Notes: generated from the sequence alone by a model not told the origin. DNA of 64,000 nt from Gamarada debralockiae (GCA_002803225.1 NXFV01002074.1:1-64000); one strand, 5' to 3'. Positions 21,745-34,713 are shown, counted from the stretch's first letter. Numbers and translations: made by a program.

Positions 21745-24700
21745 ACTACAGCTTCCGGGAATCTGGAGTAGTTTGTTGCGCTGGTGGCTAGTACGACCTC
21801 ACCTTTTGACCTTGCCTTCTTCGACGCAGTCAAGGTGATGGGCAGGTATGCACAAGTGAAGAGATGGTGGCAGAAGTTCGTGTGGCGGGGAGAACGGAGA
21901 GGTGGTGACAGGTACCGTCGGGCCTATAATCAATTCGACGTTGGCCACTGCAGGACTTGTATTGTTTTGGATGAATAGGTGTCGAGCTCGAGCGTCGATG
22001 GGGTCGTAGCTCGGGGCTTAAGTGAATAGTTACTCGACCGCGGATTATTATCAAGCCACTGGGCGGACTTGGAATGATTTTCCTCTAAGAGCGCAAGGAT
22101 GCTTAGTCTTAGTCTGCGGCAACCAAGATGGTGCAGTGCGGTGCAGAAAGAAGCGTGGTTTTATTTTTTTTTTCGAAGATCAAAGGGACGAGGGGGACGG
22201 CGCCGGGTTTTGAAATTTTAGATGGGGATTCGATTTTTGTGAAATTTCGAGGAAGCAGCGAAGCAGTGCGTGCGGAAGGGCAAAACGGGGTTTTCACGTA
22301 ACCATGCGCCGAAGTGAACCAGAACCAGCAAATCGCAAGTCGATGATGGCACTTCTACCGCAAAAATTCAAATTCACCCACAAATCCAATGATGGAATGA
22401 TGGTGAAGTGAAGGGGATGAGGCAAGGTCCACAAAATATTCCTCTTCCTCACACAAAAGTCTGTGATGAGGTTATGGAACCGTAAAGGGCCGAGAATGGC
22501 TAGGACCGAGGAAGAAAGGTGCAAATTTTTAGACAACTTTTCTTCAGCGCTTGACTCAATTTTGCCTTAGTGTGGCGTTTGGCTGTATGGCTGATGCAAG
22601 AACAGCGTAATGGGTTCTCCACCACAGATCAGACCTAATTTTGTTGCCGTAAAACGGATAGCGGCAAATTCTAGCTTGTGGAGGCCCTGTCCAAGGAAGA
22701 TACAAGGGTGTATTTGTGAGTGGTGGGTGTGAGTGTGGAACTGTGAGTGCGCTGCTGCGTGATGATGGCGTGGGACTGGTAAATTTGAGTGTTGAACCCC
22801 TGTAGCCGCAGAGGTCGAGACAGGGGTACTCGGACCTTGCAACGATGATGCAGATTGCAGAACTCGGGACTCGAGCGGCCTCAAGAAATCCCCTTCAAAT
22901 TTCGAAGCGGGTGGGAGCTGTGAACGTGGCCGTGGATTCGCTGGACTCGTTTAACTGCGTGACCTTCTTGGGCGGTTACGCAATGAGGGAAGCTTTGTGT
23001 CTAGGATGATTTCCCCAATCGTTGGATGCGAGTAGCACTTTGCCTTTCAGGGTTGATGCCGATCGAATTTGAATACTTTTTGGATCTTCCAGTAGCGCAA
23101 GGTCTAAGATAGCGCCGAGTGGTCAAGTAGTGGCTGCAGGTCACGTCAGGTTATTTACTCGCCAAAATTCAAAAGAACGAGGACGGAACACGGTCCAAGG
23201 GCCCACTCCAAACTCTCCCACCAGGCTCAAAAGTGGTTGGCGATGAGATGCTACCTGGCTAGCCTCACTTAGCTACAGTAAACAGCCTCGAGAGTTCAGC
23301 CAACTGCGTAATGCACGCCTGGATCTCCAGTAGTTTGGGCTACTAGTAAGAAGATGTGGCCACTAAGATCTTAATCGTTCTCGCGGATCAAGTAGATCCT
23401 CTCCTCTCGATTGGCTTGACCAGAGTCGCGCTTGTCGGAGATTATTCTATTGGAAGATGCGAAGATTCGAGGGTTGATGGAACTTGCTCTTTGGGGATGG
23501 GTCCACCGGCAATGATAGTTCTCGAAATTCGATGATGAGGTAAGAAAAAGGTCGAGAAACTACTCCAGATGGAGTGCGGTAGTCTTGATCTCAAATTCTC
23601 AAATCTCAATTCCAGGTGAATTCTCGGAAGATGATGTGAGGCACAGGATGTCGGTATTTAGATTCGGAAGATGGACCAGGAAGGTCTCTTCACAGATCTT
23701 TGTTGTCTGGAGGAAGTTCTGAGGTTGAGGTTGAGGTGATGTGAAATCAATTATTGTTGTTGTTCGGTTAAAGTAGAGGTCTGTCTGCTTTGACGCGACC
23801 TTGGTTCCTAACTTTGGGGTTGGAGGCTATCGTTCGACGTCTTCTTTGTCGCCGCGGGCACCGTTTGTACAGCGCTGACTCTCTGTATGCCTCTCTGTCC
23901 GTCTAATCTTTATTTTGAAGTGTATGCTCGAACTGTGGCACGGTCTTCGACTTGACTCGTCGTGTTGACTTAGGGATGCGGCGAGTTGGCGCCCGTGATT
24001 TGTGTCGAAGTCTATCGCGACGTTTCGATGATGGATGGGCCGGTCTGAAGGGGGGCCGGTTTCCGTTTGACTGGTACGTTTGTGACGAACGCAAGTAGTG
24101 AAGCTTGATGGACGCGTCTGTTTAGCTCGAGAATCTGATAACTTGCGTCTACCAGATAACCGCTTTGATGCGACCGTCTAATTTGAATTTGCCGACAAGG
24201 AGCGATGTGATGCGCTAATTCAGATGCAGTTTTTGTTTTGATGGATGACTTCCTTTTCCCTTGCAAGTCGAATATTGGATGAAATTGCGATCGAGGCTTG
24301 GAAATCTCTACTCGGCCAATTTCGTCAGTGCGAGAAGAGCCAATGAGTGTGATGGAAGTGCTGGGGACAATGGCTCTCCAAAAGAAAAGAGTTCGAACTC
24401 AGAGGCTCGAGACACCTCTGATGAGTCTCGTTGTTGACGATGATGATAATATTGATGAAATAATTAAAGGGAGGCTAACTTAATCTCTGACTAGCGCTTA
24501 AATGCACCTGAAGCCTGGAAAGGACCGAAAGGCAGACCTCGGAAGATTCCTTGACGAGCCCTAAACAATGCAACCAGACTGCAACACTTTGGAGCGTAGG
24601 ATGTTGTCCTGCGTGCAGTCTTTGTTCTCTGGGTGGCCGGATCGCCAGTGGCCCGTTGGGTGATATCTGGATCAATATAAATTATTATTATTAGAGCGTG

Positions 24701-25483
24701 GTTTGAGACTGGACCGTCTGATGATGGTTGGTGGTCTTGGACTTGGGAGGAGACGCTTGCGTAGGCGACCCGGATGTGTGGGAAGATATGATCTGGGAGG
24801 CACAAGTAGTCTAGTGAGGAATGTGTGGGCGGGCGTTTGTTTCCCACGCAATTGCACGCTTCGTTTCAAGTCAGGTACTACCGGTACTCAAGATAGTGTT
24901 TGCGGGATAGTGCGAGTTCCTGGATCTTGACGGGGCACTTGGTGATGGCGTGAGCGCTGGTGCTCTCTTGCCCTGCCGAGTCAGTAGTGGAAAAAAAACG
25001 GTTAGGTTGGATTAAAAGACGGGAGGTCCAAGAATCGGCCGTAAAATCGCCCTGGACGAAGAAATCGTGTTCTAGTGGGGAAAAGAGTCGGGCTGGGAAT
25101 GCATGCTTAGTGGCCGTACAGATGGCGGGCGACAGCAAGATTCAACCAGGACATTGACGGGGATTAGAACGTCAGTGTGGGCGGTGGCTTGATGCGGGCA
25201 ATTCAAACCTTCACCAGGGGGGTGTCCACGTCTGACGAGTTGAGGTCCTTGAGTGGCTGGATATAGAAGCAGGGAATCAGGCCTCACGAATCGAATCATA
25301 TCAAAGTCTTCTCCTGATTATGAATTATTTCCCTCAACACAAATCATGACCCCGTCTGTTGAGGGTCACGAGCCACATGCATATCAAGGAGATTCAAAAT
25401 GCAAGGATGATGAATCACTTTCCGTTTCCAGCAGAGGCAACTTTCGCAAAACTCAGAGCCTGGAAACCCCGCAGTTCACCTGT

Positions 25484-25534
25484 TACTCGTACTGTCCAAA
25501 AGTCTAAAATTCAGACTTTTGGGCAGCACGGGTA
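25484..25534. repeat. long inverted repeat / hairpin, 22-nt arms
   Basis: Arm 25484-25505 (ending CCAAAAGTCT) and arm 25513-25534 (starting AGACTTTTGG) are complementary around a 7-nt loop, AAAATTC. The inner 10 base pairs are perfect. The whole 22-nt stem has three non-Watson-Crick positions, all transition differences between arms, of which two would be G-U pairs in plus-strand RNA. Confidence 0.75.
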
Positions 25535-27657
25535 CTCAAAAAGTATATGACGAGATGAAACAGGGTTTGTACGTTGCACTGTAGGATTTTTCAGAACGAA
25601 TCTGGGCATGGGTTGTATGTATATATTTTAGCTTTCTTGGCCAGACCAAGAAACATCGGGGATGAGCTGTTCTCCAGGGAGGGCGCTGCATTGAAGGTTG
25701 AAAAGGGGAAGGAGTTGGCGATGAGTTGTCAGACGAGTCATTAAGGAGCAGTGACGAGGTTCATGTAAGCCCCAAGGCAGTCGAGATTATGGCGATCGAA
25801 TTCGAATCTGTATGCAGGCGGTGACAATTATTTCGAAAGACTTACAGGGGAGAAAAAAATCTGCTCTCTTCCCGAATTTCCGTATGCACACAGACCGCTC
25901 CGTTCTTTCCAACGAATAATAGAACGATTTGAAGTCGAAAAAACCACACCCTCTGTGCGCAAGCATGTAAACTCTACGCTTTCTGTGAAGTTGTGAATAA
26001 ATTAATAGATTTGGATTTCGACGTCAGCGGCAATGGGGCAGTCCTTCTTTAGCAATTCGTACAGCCTTACCAATTACCAGTCGATATTTTCTTGTAAAGA
26101 GATATCCTTGAGGCTGGGATATATCAGGACTACTCGCCTTCCACTTTGAGTCGCGGGCTTTCTCAATGCAGCTCAATCATTGGTTTAGGCAGCATACTTT
26201 TGCCTATTTGAGCTGCTGCATCTTGCGTTTGATACTCAAAAGGGATTTGATTCAGCTGCTTGGCGAGCGGTGAGGTATCTTGAAGTTTTCGTCGGCTGTG
26301 GCTGTCAGATGTCGGATTTTGCTGTCGCTCGGTGATAGTGTGCCGGAGATTTTTGGCACATGCTCACTCTCCTGAGCTCCCTCAATTCTTGATAGCATCC
26401 ACTGTGCCTCCCATTATTTCGTTCTTCGTCACTTCGAATGCCGGTGTCGAATCTCAGCGGTAAAGGACCCTCTCCAAGACCTCGACGTCCGCAACAACCG
26501 ACCAGTGAGCTTTCTTTCCAGCTTACAATGATTCCAGTAAGCAGAAGCCCCTCAGGCGATGCTGATCAATCAATCGCGACAATCACTGGATTAGGGGTCT
26601 TCACCGCACATCTTTCAGTCTCGGCACATAATGTACCCATCGGGAAGGCGGACAAGACAAATTACGAGGCTGCGGCAGATGTTGTGCACAAGGATCCCTC
26701 TGCCCGCATGTCCTTGGGCGGGAGAAGAGTTCCGCAATTACAGAGTAAGCAGTAGGAGCAGAGATGTCGTTCAAAATGCTTCATACGAGGTCGATATAAA
26801 ATTCCCCTAAGTTCGTGTTAGCTGGTCCGATGAGTTGCTCCGATGCTGGTGCTCTTGTCAGATGTGCCTAAGATAACGCCCGCAGTAGCTCTCCCGGCGC
26901 AACGGTTGAGAAATCGGCTTAACAGAGGCTGTTAATGTCACGTTCTGCGCTTCTGAGTGGCCAAGATGACACTAACGAAGAATCCCATCTGAGAGATCTC
27001 GAAATGCCATGCGACACGAGATAGGAGGAACCAACGCCAAAGCAGGGGGATGAGTACTAGATCGTTCTTAGGGGCGATCCATGAACTGGAATCGACGACG
27101 ACATCACGGCAACGAATTTTTCGAGAGGTTGGAGCATCCAAAGCATTGTGGATAATTATTTTTCATATGCATGGTCACAGGTATGAATAACGAACTCAAC
27201 GATGTGCTGTACATCGCAGTCATCAACTGATCATTGACCTTACTGCGGGCTGCGGAATGTTCCAAGTCCTTCCAAGTGCATTTCGTATTTCCATACAAAG
27301 CATTTCCCAGTCCCAACTGCATGCTGGATCACTCTCACATCCAATCAAACGGCCCCCAAAAGAAGAGGCCCAGATTTCTGAGACGCAAATTCTGGTCATG
27401 CTCGCCCGCAGCTCCCTCACTCGTCACGATGTGCTTCCTTACACAGGGTGAGAGGGGTCGAGTGGAGCAATGATTTGGCCGAAGGATTTCTTGCGCCACC
27501 AATAAAAGTACGTAAAGAGCTGCATGGAAGACTCTGCAAGAGAGTTCTCGAATGCCCGTGCTAAAAATATCCGCAGAAGGGCAACTGTCATTACTGTACT
27601 TTATCAAAATTATGAACATCGAATTCTCTTGACGCTCTCCTCTCTATGATGTACTTC

Positions 27658-27675
27658 GATCAGTGATTACTGATC
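27658..27675. repeat. short perfect inverted repeat
   Basis: GATCAGT and ACTGATC flank a 4-nt spacer GATT. It could be a binding site for a dimeric factor or chance. Confidence 0.4.
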
Positions 27676-30625
27676 ACAATTTGAAGTTTCTTAGAGCGAT
27701 ATCTAGCTATCATGGGCTAAGTACGGTGAACGTTTGAAAGAATCCTTGTTGCACATATGACTTTCTCCCCCAAAGAACTACCCTTTTAGGTACGAAAATA
27801 CACTAAAATACAGTATATCAATCCCTGCTGGTGACTATCCAAAGTCGCTATATTTTAAGGTTTAGATCAACAGGGAATCCCTTGCTGGTTAGAAAAGGGA
27901 GTTGGACATGCCGCATTTGGTCCCCGCGAACCAGCGGAAAGAAAACAAATCTGTGATATGGACTTTCATTGTCAAGATGTAGATCTCTTAGACACAAATT
28001 GGCTCCACGTCATTCAATTAAGGACTCCCCGCCAAGAGGCCCGCTCAACCAAACTTTGTCGAGATGAAGCTGATCCGTGGAGAAGCCTCAACTACGGGAT
28101 GCGCAACATTTTTAGCCAGGAACCCGAAGGTCATCAATCCAATCATCACCCTTTAATTCACTATCAAATCATCGTCCTGAGATCATCAAAACATAGGGGA
28201 TGCTTCCCTCAGCATCAAAATCACGGCACGTCAGACAAGGAAATATTCCCCTCTCTCGTTTGCCACGTCTTCTCCTGAAACTTATCCACTTTCTTCCTCA
28301 CAAGTTAGTTCCCACAGCACGCAAGATCATCCAGTTCATCAGCCACCATCACGAGTCGCACAGAACTTGTTTGCATGATGCATTTTGCTGCAGATTTCCC
28401 AGCCCATCACCACCTGTGGCTCTGGCATGAACACGTCCGTGCCAACTTGCATCCATCGGGGCAAATGTCATAGAGTTATCGCATCGCTGGCACTAGCAGA
28501 AGCCTTCAAGATGGCGAGGCCACGAGGAAAGCTCCGCATCATTTCCACATCAGCCTTTTAGGCTTTAAATCTATTCAGAGCATCCACGTTCAGGATCATC
28601 CTGAACCTTAAACTACTCTTGCCGTAAGAGTTGAGATCCATGCAGCAGGAACCACTTGCGCACTGTTCAGCACCCTGGATCAAGACCTTGAGAAAGCTAG
28701 TACAGACTTGCAAGGCATGGTGCGAGGTAAACTTTAATTTTTAACTAGCCTTGATCACCAAATTGGGGACGATGCTGTGATGCAGAATCCAAAAGGGGCT
28801 GGCACGCGTAAGATATGTGCTTCTCGTGCTCTGCTTTTGAGGAAGTCTCTGTTTTCATTTCTGTTTCGGGAAGGTCCAGCGTTCTTCTGAAACCATCTTC
28901 GAGCTCACTGTAAAGCTGGAAAGTGTTCGGTGATGAAAATTGTGTAATTCAAGGGAAAGATGACTCTTCCTTATTTCTACATCTTCTCCAAGTCCCAGAA
29001 GAGAACGCTTGTAGAAGATTTGCGATCAGTCATCCGGACTACGCTCTCTTCAATCTCCTGATTATCTTCTATTAGTTAACGCATGTGTGGGGGATTCGCA
29101 TCAAGGATAACACGTCAAAGTGGGATAGAGTTCGAATTGAGTTTAATGCAGGGCCTGCTCAGTGGGGTGCCCATCTGCAAATGTGCCTAAAATATCTCAT
29201 TCCCTTCAGGGCGAATCTACTTCATCCGGGGCAGTAATACTATGCTTCCCCTGACCGGAACACCTTGATGCTTTTCCGTCTTATCTCTCTGAGAAAGATA
29301 AAGCACCAAATTCTCGTCGCCATGTTGCGATACTGTTCCTTGATTCTGGCATGCAACCCCCGACGTGAACCAGAGGAAATGTGAGCCTTTCACGGTCGAG
29401 ATTGATTCCGCATCTTGAATATTAGAAACTTTAATTTCAACTCTAGGTCTCGTACTTCTGGATTCTTAAAAGTCACTGAGATGTTTTGGCTCAATGTCAT
29501 GCAAGAATTAGAAGATAGTTTCAATCACTAGATCGTATCCCTCGACTACCAAAGGAGTCATCACTATTCGTGGACGGCAAAGACGGCAGAAGTAGTCTTC
29601 TCTTGTCATTTTCTAACTGCCATTTCTCCCAAAGAATGCCCTCCTTGTTCTGTTTGACTCCCGCATCAGCTACCAACCGGAAGCTGAAGACATGGCAGAG
29701 CGGATTGTGCATTTGCCAAGTGGTACTTCTTCGAAAATCAAGAACTTTCAAGCCCCAAATACTAATTGTTTCCTTTGCGGAAACAACGCGCACGCCCACC
29801 TGCGGAACTTTGCTGTTGTGGTGTCTACGCCATTGGTGTCAAATCCATCGAGGTTGCTGCAGTACACTTGACGAACGCAGGAAATACCCACGCGGCTCTC
29901 CAAAGCTCACATATTACTAAAAGTACTCAAACCTCACCAACCAGAAACAGATATAGGATTTCGTAGTTTGCTTCTAAGGTTATGATATGTTGTCAAAACA
30001 TGTTGGGGTCTTGGTTGAGTAGTTCTCCAACCAAAGCTTACGTACAATCCATACAATTGTGAGGGCGTTGAAAATCTGAAGAACTTCTTTACACAAGCTT
30101 TTATGTTGATTTTATAACCCAAGCCCGTGCACGACCAACTACAATTAGTATCGCGTTATTTTCAAAGAAAACCTTGCGAAAGGGAGGTCTTGGGCAGGCA
30201 GTGATATATTCATTGTCACCTGACTGTTGTCCACAAGAAATAGCCAGCTCTGCACAATATCTCTCCATCGGCCTAGAATCAAGTTGAACTTCTGTCCAAG
30301 AAATTCATCTCCCCAAGCTGCTTCAAGTATATTTTTCTCTTGCATTTTTTCCCTTTCTTCAAGTCGGTCAATTGTTTCTCTGCCCCACTCCGAGATTTAA
30401 AGTCTCTATCCTTGGTTCCAACATTCCGGCCACCAATACAAACCCCAATTGCTGAGTTTTCCATGCAGATTGGGATGAGGCTCGTAATTGCTTGATGCAT
30501 GGGGAAGACAACCGCTTTCTTAGGAGTGCCGAAGCCAGCGCTTTATGTTCTTGTGTACCTTTTGACTTCTCTTCGTCGTCAACTCTTTATTTGACCTTAT
30601 ACATGCTTTTCTTTCCTTCTTCAAG

Positions 30626-31568
30626 ATGTATTTCCAATGTAGAAGCATTCTCGTCCTGGCGGCTTTTATCAGCGGCGGCAATTCGTACTCTTCCTGCATT
30701 CTCTCAAGTCATACCCCGAGCACAGGCATCGATAAATCTCTGTGGTGACTACGATTATATCACCCTTCAGGATTCACCTTGGATTGTATACAACACGTTC
30801 TACAACGCAGCAGAGATTGTGACATGCAATGTACTTATTACGACCCAATGACCACGAGCAACAGTGGTACGCACGAAGTCTGGTGAACAGCGAGACTGAC
30901 ATTGAATATGGTGCGAGCACGTGAGGATATCCCCTATCATCAGACAGGTCACTGCCGAGTTGCAAATAATGACAATTGCACAAATAGGAACAACTTACCG
31001 AATCGTTATTCGTTCGTAGGTCTTACGCAGAACCTGGAGACTATAATCGCTGAAATCGGCTCCATTTCCACTACCTATGAGTGGACTCGTACCAACACCA
31101 CCGCTTTCAAAGATAACCATCCCCTTCAGATGACCCTGTAACTCAACTGAGAACAGTCAGGAAACGTCGTATACGACTTTATGACCAATGATGTCAAAGG
31201 AGACTCGACGTCCAATTCCTCCCACGAGCTGATCTGCAGTGCGAAGGCGGCCAACTTCCTATCGGCTGGGGTAGCCCCACTACGACCATTCATAGCTTAT
31301 TCGGTACATCATGGGAGCTGTGTGAAGATATCGACACAGAACCGTCAGCAGCTTACTGCCCACCACCCAATTTGATGGTTCCTTCTGTGGTGATTTGAAA
31401 GATTGGCTACTTGCTTTGGTCGCTTTGGGGAAGTTTGCTCAGGATACATACGTTAACGTCGGTAACGCGGCCACGGATTTCTTCTACGGAAATGCTATAA
31501 TGAACGCAACTCTGACTCCGCAAATTGATTTCGGCTCTAGTCCAACGACAACTTTGGGGGTTGTGTAG
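30626..31568 (+). pseudogene. glycoside hydrolase family 12-like pseudogene
   Basis: Successive frames encode parts of a GH12-like secreted glucanase. They are a signal-like start (MYFQCRSILVLAAFISGG), INLCGDYDYITLQDSPWIVY, then NRYSFVGLTQNLETI with STTYEWTRTNTTAFK, then GNVVYDFMTND, then PTTTIHSLFGTSWEL, then FDGSFCGDLKDWLLALV and a tail ending at a TAG. The order matches GH12 enzymes, which hydrolyse beta-1,4-glucan or xyloglucan in plant cell walls. The copy is dead: a frame change follows the signal region, an in-frame TGA interrupts near HEVW, one intron seems to have lost its GT donor (after TTAFK), and at least two more shifts follow. The GH12 assignment is by pattern only. Confidence 0.65.
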
Positions 31569-31593
31569 GTGTCGGCCCATCTGCCGAAAGTTG

Positions 31594-31857
31594 TCAGACA
31601 GTTGCCTTGGTCGATGTTGCATTTGTCGACGAGTCTAGATGTTGTGTAGTAACCAAACTTTCTAATGGACCTGGTGCAGTTTCAGACGAAGTTTCATTCA
31701 GATCCGTGATTGATGAGGGAGTGCTTGGTTGAGCATCCTGAGACAATGAGTCTTGGGAGGCAGAAGATATGGTGGAGCTGGCTCTTCGTGCTTTTGGGTT
31801 TGTGTCCTCACTTAAGTCTATTTTTGACGGCGTCTTTGCTTTCTTGAATAAGCCCAT
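31594..31857 (-). CDS. possible small protein, 87 aa, unknown
   Basis: An uninterrupted frame with a good start gives MGLFKKAKTPSKIDLSED followed by a Ser/Thr-rich, probably disordered tail. It ends 25 bases beyond the tail of the glycoside hydrolase relic and converges with it. The composition is protein-like, but there is no recognised domain. It might be the first exon of a longer gene or a chance frame. Confidence 0.35.
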   Translation of the reverse strand: MGLFKKAKTPSKIDLSEDTNPKARRASSTISSASQDSLSQDAQPSTPSSITDLNETSSETAPGPLESLVTTQHLDSSTNATSTKATV

Positions 31858-32460
31858 GGCTACTCACCGAGGTGTGGGCCATGGAAGGATATCATCATCG
31901 AGAATGATGTAGCTAAAGAAGTGCAGAAGCTGAGATCCAAGCCTGCTAAATGTAGTCATGTGCTATGCGGTTGTGCTCAAAGTACAAAAATAGGTAAATA
32001 TATCCTTGAATACTTCCTGGTGTGGGTTTCCCTATATAATAGTTCTCAAAGTATTATGGGAATTGTAACAGGCTATAACTCGAGCAAATTGGTTTAGAAG
32101 ACTTCATTTGGCTTGCTTCGGGCTTTAGATATAAGAATTCAGGATATGAACCTCCGCACGCGAAGTGACTCAGGGATGTTGAGAGCAGTAGCTGCATGGA
32201 TAGTTCATTTCTTTTTCAAATATCTGCCTTCCTGGTATCAACATGTCTGTAACTCTCCGAATATGTACTGCGACATAACACCTTCGACTTGTTCCCACTT
32301 GTCCACTCCTAGTCTTGCTTGGAAGGGAGTCATGTGGCCTTGATGCAGAAGGATTCTTCGGCCTTCCGTGGTCTGGAGCTCCCTTCCAGGCTTCTCAGAG
32401 GTGGGGTAATACTCGGTTAATATGGCATTTGTAGTTTCTTGACCCCTGCTGTCCTTCTCA
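31858..32460. other. intergenic, no supported gene
   Basis: No domain-bearing frame found. Probably contains the 3' end of the VPS22 transcript and the promoter of the small minus-strand frame, if that is real. Confidence 0.35.
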
Positions 32461-33278
32461 TCACCCATCGTCTACCTCAAGCATAAAGCCTGGACTCCAG
32501 TATTCCCATTCATCACATTGCTTATCGACCCAGAGCATACTCTCGGAGACCAAATCGTCAATAGCTGTCTTGGCTCTTGCTCTTGGCCACCGCAGATTCA
32601 ACATCAACATGGAAACGCTGACGTATCCCAGAAGTTGTGCAGCTTCTAAAACAGCGCTCTGGTCGGTGTTGAGTTCTTTTGGTATGGAGCGAATGTACAT
32701 CTTATGTCCAACGGTGAGTGTGGAGTAGGAGGATCCTAGGGGTTTGAGAGTATTGACTGCGCGGAGGATATCGTCACTATTAGATGTTAGCCATTGAAAT
32801 CTCATCGTATTGAGACAGCATACTCAGTGATTTCCGCCCCTCCCTCTATTCTCGTACTCATGATACGATCCCTAACCTCTTTGACTCCAATAAGCCCGCC
32901 ATTCTCTTCTCTCGTAGCCCCACAAACCTCAACGACCCTCACAGCCAACTCAAAGTAGAAGTCATTCACACTTCCACCCAGCATCTGCGCCCAGAAGCTT
33001 GCGCCTCCATCTTTGCCTCCGGCACCACTACTGCTTGCCAAAGGATCTACTCCAATAGCAGTGCACATGCGCGCAAATTCTGCGCGGAAGCTTGGATTTG
33101 AACGGATGTCCTTGGCATGAGTTTGCGCAAACTGCTGGAGGAGAGATCGGAAGACGGAGAGTTGGGTCGCTATGGAAGTTGAGTGTGAGCTTCGGAGACT
33201 GTCTCCATGAGAGGCATATTGGGCAGATGTTATTCGAGAGCGATCGAAGGCCGCAAGACCTACGCCTTTGCGAGACAT
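32461..33278 (-). CDS. VPS22: ESCRT-II subunit Vps22/SNF8, 2 exons
   Basis: Exons 33278-32824 and 32776-32461 give 256 residues, normal for Vps22. ESCRT-II (one Vps22, one Vps36, two Vps25) links ubiquitinated cargo recognition to ESCRT-III assembly on endosomes. The start MSRKGVGLAAFDRS is the typical N-terminus, followed by the helical hairpin (LQQFAQTHAKDIRSNPSFRA) and FWAQMLGGSVNDFYFELAVR. The C-terminal winged helices include DDILRAVNTLKPLGSSY and ARAKTAIDDLVSESMLW. I chose the ATG at 33278 over one nine codons upstream because the family starts with MSRK/MSRR. It is divergent from RPS16, with only 219 bases between start codons. Confidence 0.93.
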
Positions 33279-33497
33279 AATGAAGTTGGAAGTCAACAAT
33301 CGCACGTGAGAGATTGCGATAAGAGGCTCAAAGTGGTCCGCGCTGGGTTTGGAACCAATCCTGTTTTGGCATTAGCGCCAAAGGACAAGCGAAACGCACA
33401 AACTCAGATGGTCGAAAAATATCGAACCCCAAATCTGCGCCAACGACCTCAATCGATTTCAACTCAACGAAACACTCTTCGTCAAGCCACCGCAATC
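33279..33497. promoter_or_regulatory. bidirectional promoter VPS22 / RPS16
   Basis: Only 219 bases separate the two divergent start codons, so both promoters and leaders must lie here. I saw no clear TATA box. Confidence 0.6.
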
Positions 33498-34110
33498 ATG
33501 GCATCGACATCGCAGAGTGTTCAGTGCTTCGGCAAAAAGAAGACTGGTATGCTGGATTTCCAATTTCCAATCGTGATGGAGGAAGTGCTGACGAAAATGT
33601 GAACAGCTACGGCCGTCGCCCACTGCAAGGTACGAACGATACGATGATACGGCAGGAATACAAGGGAAGAAGGAAAGCTGACATATTGGAAATAGGCAGG
33701 AAAGGGACTCGTTAAGGTCAACGGAAAGCCCCTCAACCTCGTCCAACCCGAGATCTTGCGATTTAAGGTCTACGAACCCCTCTTGATCGTTGGTCTCGAC
33801 AAGTTCGCCGGTGTCGATATCCGCGTCCGAGTTACTGGTGGTGGACACACTTCCCAAGTTTACGCCATCCGTCAAGCCATCTCCAAGTCCATTGTTGCCT
33901 ACTACCAGAAGTTCGTCGATGAGCACTCAAAGAACCAACTGAAGCAAGCCCTTGTCACCTACGACCGAACCCTGTTGGTTGCCGATAACAGAAGATGCGA
34001 GCCTAAGAAATTTGGAGGTAGGTGCTGTCAAAACTGTGTTGGGTGCATGGATTCTAACACGTGTGATAGGTCCCGGAGCCAGAGCCAGATACCAAAAGTC
34101 TTACCGTTAA
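33498..34110 (+). CDS. RPS16: 40S ribosomal protein S16 (uS9), 4 exons
   Basis: Exons 33498-33546, 33607-33629, 33696-34017 and 34070-34110 give 144 residues, standard for eukaryotic uS9. The reading is [36 protein letters not shown], then [19 protein letters not shown] and [15 protein letters not shown]. It ends in [10 protein letters not shown], the conserved basic tail that reaches the decoding/P-site region of the small subunit. Exon 2 is only 23 nt. Early, closely spaced introns are common in fungal ribosomal protein genes. The gene looks intact. Confidence 0.97.
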
Positions 34111-34713
34111 GGAGGGGATGTTCGGGGGTTGGGGTCTGGAGAAGGTGGTTTATGCTGCATTTGCAATGGATGGGCTGTATTTCCTGGTCATAGGATTTTG
34201 AGCAAGAAAATCAAGGTTCTTCCAGAACACGAATGAGGTCCTGAGTGATTGTGATGGGTGATTCTCGAGATTCACTCGGAAGCCTGACGATGAGATAGGT
34301 TTGGAGAGCCTTTACACAATCCCAGACGGCTTCTTCCCATACTGCCAGCCCTTTAGACCTCCCTCAGAGAATTGGAACCGTACTCATAAGCTCAGCCATT
34401 TGCGCTACTCCCGACTTTTCTTTCCCCCCCGAAAGCCGGGGACACCTACTCCCCTGGAACCCTTTCCAGCTAGTTCGTTATGCAGGGAATGAGGTAGGTC
34501 TTATAACGTACTATCATTTGACACTCCGTGCTTGAGGAAGATATGACTTGCCCTGCTCATCTACGAACACCAAGAAGATCACCATGAAGACTGACCAAGT
34601 ATTACATGATTCAAAGGCCTTCTAGACCACGCGGATGATCCAGGAGACGAGCTAGCTTTTTATCTACCATGCACTGCAAAACGCCCATGCCCGTCCCCAT
34701 GCCCACCCACTCC
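34111..34713. other. intergenic between convergent RPS16 and TYR1
   Basis: About 600 bases hold the two 3' untranslated regions. No coding signal supported. Confidence 0.4.

Larger units (their letters stand above)
21745..30625. other. 8.9 kb stretch without a recognisable gene
   Basis: Open frames here are short and without domains; the longest plausible one is 26438-26755 on the plus strand (105 codons, Pro/Ser-rich), which I do not trust. The segment lies upstream of CON7 on one side and of a broken glycoside hydrolase on the other. It likely contains the CON7 promoter and long leader. Visible structure is a long hairpin at 25484-25534 and a short perfect palindrome at 27658-27675. I see no transposon ends or coding remnants. 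Confidence 0.5.

Noticed and set aside
26438..26755. 105-codon plus-strand frame in the gene-free gap
   Set aside because: Pro/Ser-rich with no domain, no splice context and poor protein character; insufficient support for a gene.
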